Assembly: GCF_029277305.1 (NCBI RefSeq)
Contig: NZ_CP119526.1
Length of the DNA stretch: 64,000 nucleotides
Direction: 5' to 3' (one strand)
DNA from: Guptibacillus hwajinpoensis
Lineage (GTDB): Bacteria; Bacillota; Bacilli; Bacillales; Guptibacillaceae
The translations under genes were made by a program, and so were the position numbers. Below, piece after piece: positions 58,929 to 64,000 of this stretch (position 1 is its first letter; each line of letters opens with the position of its first letter). Below the pieces are notes generated by a model. It was not told where the DNA came from and ran no database searches. It was given only the letters and a program-made list of their open reading frames with translations.

Positions 58929-59975
58929 CTAACGTGCCCTTGCGATAATGCCATTGTGAACTTTAATAAACCCGTGCCTCACAATATCCAAACCGTTCTC
59001 ATACGCGTACAAACCCATCTGCCGGATATCCATTAATTCGCGATACGTATGGTTCATCATATCGGCCATCACGTGATAATAGATTCTCGATTTCATCTGA
59101 TTCCGAGGTGTTGTCATGATGACATAACCATCATCTTTCACGAATTTCCGGTGCCACTCTAGTATAGCTGGCTTGTGTTCATCTGGTACATGCTCAAGCA
59201 AACCAACGCTCAGCACAATATCAAACTCTTTATGAAAATCAAGATCTCGAATATCTTTTACAAGATAGGTTATGTTCATTTGATCTTTGTACCAGACCTT
59301 TGGAGCTCCTGTTTGTGGATTTGTACCAAGGAATGGATAGGTGTTAGGAAAGTGCGCAAACCGATCCGTCTTACAAAATGCATCATAATCGACCATGACA
59401 ACCTCTCCACCAGGATACATCGCGTGAAGCTGCATCGCCTCATATCCTTCAGCGGCACCGAGAAAGAGGATGCGAGGGTTTTCTACGTCTAACCCTTCAA
59501 ATAGAGCTCGTTTCCCACGCGGATCCCAGATGCCATCTTCAATACGGTGGACGTAATTCCACAGAGATAGCCGCGCCATCTCTCCTAGACCTTGCTTGAT
59601 ATCATGAAGGTGGAAGCCTTTGAAACTATCTTTTAACGATGATTTAAGACGCTCCTGTTCGGCAGGCACGTCTTGCATAAACAGATTATGGAACGAGCGA
59701 TTGAAGTACTCCCAGGATTTTTTCACAGGCATGTCCTGCTCGTGCTCCTTCTCCCAATCTCTCCGTTCCTTTGCAAGCTTCTTTACTTCAAATGGCCTAC
59801 CAATCTCTTTCCATGACAGCTGTGACCAGTCACTAACAACATTAGCATTCAAAAATCGATTCAACTGCTCGTTTCTTGCATTCCGTAGATCGACGCGATA
59901 ACTCGGCAAAAGCGTTGTGTACTCGAAGTCCTGTTCTGAAAAAGGATGTTCAGGCGTTATTGAAGCAAGTTCCAC
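58929..59975 (-). CDS. SAM-dependent methyltransferase (class I)
   Basis: A 348-residue protein. The Rossmann SAM motif is ENPRILFLGAAEGYEAMQLH, with VVMVDYDAF as motif II and DIVLSVGLLEHVPDEHKPAI as motif IV. A charged N-terminal region of about 170 residues has no recognised domain. The start is best read as GTG 59975 (MELASITPEHPF), eight bases after GCAGGGAG. The longer frame to 60032 begins with TTG and has no site. The substrate is unknown. Confidence 0.8.
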   Translation of the reverse strand: MELASITPEHPFSEQDFEYTTLLPSYRVDLRNARNEQLNRFLNANVVSDWSQLSWKEIGRPFEVKKLAKERRDWEKEHEQDMPVKKSWEYFNRSFHNLFMQDVPAEQERLKSSLKDSFKGFHLHDIKQGLGEMARLSLWNYVHRIEDGIWDPRGKRALFEGLDVENPRILFLGAAEGYEAMQLHAMYPGGEVVMVDYDAFCKTDRFAHFPNTYPFLGTNPQTGAPKVWYKDQMNITYLVKDIRDLDFHKEFDIVLSVGLLEHVPDEHKPAILEWHRKFVKDDGYVIMTTPRNQMKSRIYYHVMADMMNHTYRELMDIRQMGLYAYENGLDIVRHGFIKVHNGIIARAR

Positions 59976-60136
59976 TAGAGTCACTCCCTGCTTTTTTTCA
60001 TCTATTCTCTCACGTAAGCGCTTTCTTTTCAAATATTTTCCGAATAGTCAGACTGTAAGTTCCTTATTCTGTAACTGATTAATTTTTCCTTAAGGTGATA
60101 TAATGAAGAAATTAAAGATGCAGGAGTTGGAAAAGA

Positions 60137-61879
60137 ATGAAGATTGTCGTTAGTACGCTAAATGCGAAGTTTATCCATACGTGTCTCGCGTTGCGTTACT
60201 TAAAAGCCTCCGCCGCCCCAGAGTATGACGTAAAGATGGCAGAATATACGATTAAAGATCCTCTTATGAATATTGTAAGTGACCTTCATAGCATGAAGGC
60301 GGATGTGATTGGGTTTAGCTGTTATATCTGGAACATTGAAGAGACGATTCCGGTTATTGAAATGCTGAAAAAAGTAAATCCATCGCTAACGATTGTACTC
60401 GGTGGTCCTGAAGTTTCATATGATGTGTATGAGTGGCTCGACCGCATTCCACAGGCCGACTATATTGTGATGGGTGAAGGGGAAGAAACGTTCAAACATC
60501 TTCTTCAGTCAATTGAATCAGGAGATGCCGAACACGTTAAAGGCATTGCCTATCGGAAAGACGGGACGAATCACATTAACCCACCTGCACCAAAACTTAG
60601 CTTGAGTGACATTCCTTCTCCATTTCGATTTGAAGAAGATCTCGCTGACCTTGGTCGCCGTGTAACGTATGTTGAAACAAGTCGCGGCTGTCCGTATTCG
60701 TGTCAATTCTGCCTCTCTTCAATCGAAGTTGGTGTCAGGTATTTCCCTGCCGAACGCATAAAGGAAGAGCTTCGGTACTTAATGGACAATGGTGCCAAAA
60801 CAATTAAATTCGTCGATCGAACGTTCAACATTCGAAGAAACTATGCAATTGATATGTTTCAATTCTTAATTGATGAGCATCGACCAGGCTGCGTTTTTCA
60901 ATTTGAAATTACTGCTGACATTATGCGTCCAGAAGTGCTGGAATTTCTAAATCGTGAATCGCCAAAAGGTCTTTTCCGATTTGAGATAGGCATTCAATCT
61001 ACGAATGATGAGACGAACGAACTTGTTATGCGAAAACAGAACTTCGAGAAGCTCGCACGAACGGTCACAATGGTGAAAGATGGCGGGAAAATTGACCAGC
61101 ATCTTGATCTAATCGCAGGCCTTCCAAAAGAAGATTACAATTCGTTCCGTAAAACGTTTAACGATGTTTTTTCATTCCGACCAGAAGAGCTACAGCTTGG
61201 CTTTCTTAAAATGCTTCGTGGTACAGGTGTCCGCCTAAGTGCGGAGAAACATGGCTATCTTTATATGGATAATGCTCCATATGAAATTCTCGGAAATAAC
61301 GTTCTATCCTTTGATGACGTGATTCGTATTAAACAGGTAGAAGATGTACTCGAGAAATACTGGAATGATCATCGAATGGATACAACGATTGAATATTTAG
61401 TAACAACTGTTTTTCCATCTCCATTTGACTTCTTCCAGGAGTTCGGTAGCTACTGGGAAGGAAAAGGATGGTCACGAATTGGTCATCAACTTGAAGATCT
61501 ATTTCGTCGACTCGCAGCTTTCATTAGCATCCATGCACCAAAACACTTAGAGCACGTTACAACGCTATTGAAAATCGATTATCTTTCCAAATCAAAAAAG
61601 AAGCCGCGTACTGTTTGGTGGAGCGATCGTCTTCCGAAAGAAGAAGAACTAGCTCTATTAAAACGAATTAGCGAGAACCCGCTCCTTCTAGGAGAAGCTT
61701 ATCAAGCGCTAAATCTAACAGAACGCGATCTTCATAAACATACGATCATTGATGTTCTTCCAGGAACTGCTCCAAATCCTGATCAACAAAATATTTTACT
61801 TGTTTACTACGATCCGAAAACAGATGAGCGTGAAGTATTCTACGGCCCGCTTCCTTCAGAATCTTCGGTTGTCCTGTAA
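60137..61879 (+). CDS. B12-binding radical SAM protein with DUF4080 domain
   Basis: A 580-residue enzyme. The N-terminal cobalamin-binding-like Rossmann domain has MKADVIGFSCYIWNIEE and LTIVLGGPEVSYD. The radical SAM core has the cluster motif CPYSCQFC near residue 190 and a TIM-barrel region. The C-terminal DUF4080 part starts near residue 380. The substrate is unknown. AGGAG precedes the ATG and a TATAAT lies about 40 nt upstream. Confidence 0.87.
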   Translation: MKIVVSTLNAKFIHTCLALRYLKASAAPEYDVKMAEYTIKDPLMNIVSDLHSMKADVIGFSCYIWNIEETIPVIEMLKKVNPSLTIVLGGPEVSYDVYEWLDRIPQADYIVMGEGEETFKHLLQSIESGDAEHVKGIAYRKDGTNHINPPAPKLSLSDIPSPFRFEEDLADLGRRVTYVETSRGCPYSCQFCLSSIEVGVRYFPAERIKEELRYLMDNGAKTIKFVDRTFNIRRNYAIDMFQFLIDEHRPGCVFQFEITADIMRPEVLEFLNRESPKGLFRFEIGIQSTNDETNELVMRKQNFEKLARTVTMVKDGGKIDQHLDLIAGLPKEDYNSFRKTFNDVFSFRPEELQLGFLKMLRGTGVRLSAEKHGYLYMDNAPYEILGNNVLSFDDVIRIKQVEDVLEKYWNDHRMDTTIEYLVTTVFPSPFDFFQEFGSYWEGKGWSRIGHQLEDLFRRLAAFISIHAPKHLEHVTTLLKIDYLSKSKKKPRTVWWSDRLPKEEELALLKRISENPLLLGEAYQALNLTERDLHKHTIIDVLPGTAPNPDQQNILLVYYDPKTDEREVFYGPLPSESSVVL

Positions 61880-61884
61880 AGATA

Positions 61885-61917
61885 AGAGGCATTTCGTCCA
61901 TTGAACGAAGTGTCTTT
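61885..61917 (+). terminator. Terminator of the radical SAM gene
   Basis: AGAGGCATTTCGT pairs with ACGAAGTGTCTTT using several G-U pairs, followed by a T-rich tract. Confidence 0.65.
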
Positions 61918-62011
61918 TCTCTTTCTCCTAATAAAGGATTCTGATGGTTAAAGCCGAATAGATAAATTAACCGATGTCGGAGGATAGGCCGACACTATCT
62001 GGAGGGATAGC

Positions 62012-63463
62012 ATGAAACTAGTAGAAATGGATGCCTTGTCCCTGTCGAAGGAAATTTCCAATCGAGAAATTTCATCGTACAATGCCGTTAAAACGTATAT
62101 CGATCACCTAAAGACCATTAACCCTGTCTTAAACTGTCTTGTTGAGAACCGTTTTGAAGCTGCCATAGAAGAAGCAAGGAAAGCTGATTACACACTAACA
62201 ACTGAAGAACCTAGGGGACGTTTATTCGGGGTTCCAATCAGTGTAAAAGAGTGTTTTCATGTTGAGAATATGACCACTACCGGCGGTCTTAGCTACCGAG
62301 CTGGCTCGCGTGAGCAAAAGGATGCAGAAGTGATTAGACGTCTTCGAGCAGAAGGAGCAATCATACTCGGTAAAACGAACACCCCTGCCCTCTGCTTCTG
62401 TCAGGAAACGGATAATAAGCATTATGGGAGAACGAATAATCCGTGGGATATTACAAGAACTGCCGGTGGATCAAGCGGCGGAGAAGGTTCGCTAATTGCA
62501 GCAGGCGGTGCCGCTGTTGGCATTGGAGCAGATATCGGTGGCTCGATACGCTTTCCAGCCCATTTTAACGGAGTTGTCGGATTTAAATCAGGAAATCGTC
62601 AGGTATCACAAGAAGGCAATTTCCCTTATGTCGATAAACCAGAGCAGGAGCGTATGCTTGGCATCGGAGCGATGAGTAAATCTGTTCAGGATGCTAGATT
62701 GATCAACCAGATTATCGCGAATGAACAACCGCCGAATCGCAGCCTTTCCGATTTTAAAATAGTCTATCCCCTTCCACACCATCGTTTTCCGATTAACCGT
62801 GAGACGTATCAGTTGATAACGAGTATAAGAGATACGTTCGATGGAGAACTTGCCGAAGAACAAGCAAATCCGCCGTTCTTTAATGAAGCCGCCTTAATGT
62901 GGCAGCAAATGATGTCAATTGATGGTGGAGCCGATATGGCAAAGCTTATGGTTGATCATGACAGGGCAAGTCCATTTGGAGAGTTTATGAAAGAGAAGTT
63001 CTTCCGCAACTCTGATGTCCATCCTTACCTTTCGTGGGCATTAATTGGGGCAAGACTTTTTAAACCAACGCAAAAGCAAATTAACCAGATTCACGTTGCG
63101 CTAAAACGTGGTGATGATATTCTAGAAGACTATTTAGACGATCGCATCTTAATTATGCCTGTCTACCATTCGCCAGCTCCCGTTCACGGTCAACTCTATC
63201 AAGAGCTATTTTCGATACGTAAAACGTTTCTCAATTACATGCCAAACGTCGCTTACGCCAATGTATGGGGACTTCCCTCCCTTGTCGTTCCTGTTGGTAT
63301 GAGTAGAGATGGGCTACCGATTGGTGTGCAGCTTGTTAGTCGCGTTGGGAATGAAGAAGCGCTCTTTCAGTTTGGTGAGCAACTTGAGAAGCGCGTTGGC
63401 GGTTATAACCGCTGTACAGCACACGACGAAGCCGTAGAACAAGCTGAAGCTGAATTAGTATAG
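62012..63463 (+). CDS. Amidase (amidase signature family)
   Basis: A 483-residue hydrolase. The catalytic Lys is in GVPISVKECFHV. The Ser-cisSer-Lys signature has AGGSSGGEGSLIAAGGAAVG and ADIGGSIRFPAHFNGVVGFK, with both serines intact. It is not a GatA of the GatCAB cluster, as no gatB or gatC is near. The overall pattern resembles fatty-acid-amide-hydrolase-like amidases. The substrate is unknown. GGAGGG precedes the ATG. Confidence 0.9.
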   Translation: MKLVEMDALSLSKEISNREISSYNAVKTYIDHLKTINPVLNCLVENRFEAAIEEARKADYTLTTEEPRGRLFGVPISVKECFHVENMTTTGGLSYRAGSREQKDAEVIRRLRAEGAIILGKTNTPALCFCQETDNKHYGRTNNPWDITRTAGGSSGGEGSLIAAGGAAVGIGADIGGSIRFPAHFNGVVGFKSGNRQVSQEGNFPYVDKPEQERMLGIGAMSKSVQDARLINQIIANEQPPNRSLSDFKIVYPLPHHRFPINRETYQLITSIRDTFDGELAEEQANPPFFNEAALMWQQMMSIDGGADMAKLMVDHDRASPFGEFMKEKFFRNSDVHPYLSWALIGARLFKPTQKQINQIHVALKRGDDILEDYLDDRILIMPVYHSPAPVHGQLYQELFSIRKTFLNYMPNVAYANVWGLPSLVVPVGMSRDGLPIGVQLVSRVGNEEALFQFGEQLEKRVGGYNRCTAHDEAVEQAEAELV

Positions 63464-63494
63464 AGTCTTGTCACAATGGAGGAATGAATAAGAA

Positions 63495-64000
63495 TTGTCT
63501 ACTGAACAAAACACGAAACCGTACGTAGCAATTATCATCGCGGTTCTTTTCGTATCAACATCAGCCGTTTTCGTGAAGCTATCTTCTGCGCCTGCTTCTA
63601 TCATTGCAATGCATCGTCTTTTGATCGCGATTGTAATTATGTTGCCGATTGTGTTCATAAAGTATAGAAAATCATTTAAAGCAATTAAAGGAAAGGACTG
63701 GGGCTATGGAAGTCTAGCAGGCGTGAGTCTCGCTTTTCACTTCATTCTCTGGTTCGAGTCACTGAATTACACTTCTGTTGCGAGTTCTGTTGTGCTCGTT
63801 ACCCTACAGCCACTCTTCGCATTTGTCGGAACGTATCTCTTCTTTAAAGAAAAACTCACCCTTCCAGCTATTGCAGGAGGGGTGACGGCAGTTGCTGGAG
63901 CAATCGTCATTAGTTGGGGGGACTTTCAACTAAATGGAATTGCCCTGTTAGGCGATCTTCTTGCTCTTACAGCATGTGCCATGGTCACCGGCTACCTTTT
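63495..64000 (+). CDS. EamA/DMT-family transporter, cut by the window end
   Basis: The N-terminal 168 residues of a drug/metabolite transporter. Read from TTG 63495 it gives MSTEQNTKPYVAIIIAVLF, then SAVFVKLSSAPASIIAMHRL and ASSVVLVTLQPLFAFVGTYL. These are EamA repeat features. At least five transmembrane helices are seen before the edge. A stop two codons upstream makes TTG the only start. GGAGG lies 12 bases upstream. Confidence 0.85.
   Translation, partial: MSTEQNTKPYVAIIIAVLFVSTSAVFVKLSSAPASIIAMHRLLIAIVIMLPIVFIKYRKSFKAIKGKDWGYGSLAGVSLAFHFILWFESLNYTSVASSVVLVTLQPLFAFVGTYLFFKEKLTLPAIAGGVTAVAGAIVISWGDFQLNGIALLGDLLALTACAMVTGYL

Noticed and set aside
62012..63463. GatA subunit of the tRNA amidotransferase
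   Set aside because: No gatB or gatC lies alongside, and the sequence around the signature is that of general amidases.

Overview
The window reads as chromosome of an endospore-forming member of the Bacillaceae. Gene families and gene order are Bacillus-like (hemQ, cwlJ-gerQ-ywdK, sigO/rsoA, fla genes, pxpBAC, fumC), ribosome-binding sites are strong AGGAGG types, and promoters of sigma-D, sigma-B and sigma-E type are recognisable. Species cannot be fixed from the sequence alone. It most resembles environmental or halotolerant Bacillus relatives.

Layout. 1-2.3 kb: coproheme decarboxylase hemQ and the spore-germination pair cwlJ-gerQ on the plus strand, followed by a regular 5 x 20 bp tandem repeat. 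2.3-5.7 kb (minus): ywdK, an EcsAB/YthPQ-like ABC transporter, and a three-gene operon for a SigO/RsoA split sigma factor that includes a 48-residue YvrJ gene. 5.9-40.5 kb: a very large flagellar locus, nearly all on the minus strand. In transcription order it holds fliW-csrA, flagellin, a YjfB-like gene, flaG, fliD-fliT-fliS-motA-motB-fliL, flgM-flgN-flgK-flgL, and then the basal-body/export block flgB to sigD-swrB-yaaR. A divergent plus-strand pair flhO-flhP sits between flgL and flgB. 40.8-45 kb (plus): 5-oxoprolinase pxpBAC and an aldehyde dehydrogenase. 45.4-50 kb: small stress-type genes, several preceded by sigma-B-like promoters. 50-55.5 kb (minus): fumarase and a TAXI-type TRAP transporter operon. 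55.7-64 kb: aromatic-acid-exporter-like and SLAP-domain genes, DUF429, glutathione peroxidase, a methyltransferase, a B12-binding radical SAM protein, an amidase, and the start of an EamA transporter cut by the window edge.

The main point of interest is the flagellar locus. It carries parts for a whole flagellum: rotor, stator, export gate, rod, hook, filament, chaperones, sigma-D/FlgM and FliW/CsrA. It contains no chemotaxis gene. The places where B. subtilis has cheY (between fliY and fliO) and cheB-A-W-C-D (between flhG and sigD) are closed to 18 and 28 nt. FliY, normally a CheY-P phosphatase, has lost catalytic residues at both CheC-type sites, and the CheY-binding peptide of FliM has drifted. 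This fits a second, or chemotaxis-uncoupled, flagellar system with its own regulation: sigma-D promoters precede hag, fliD and flgM, and the hag leader carries CsrA-type sites.

Other notable items are a fliJ that appears to start at ATC, a family of seven nested inverted repeats confined to 37.8-58.1 kb, two tandem 120-bp hairpin units with compensatory base changes, and two divergent gene pairs with back-to-back sigma-B-like promoters.
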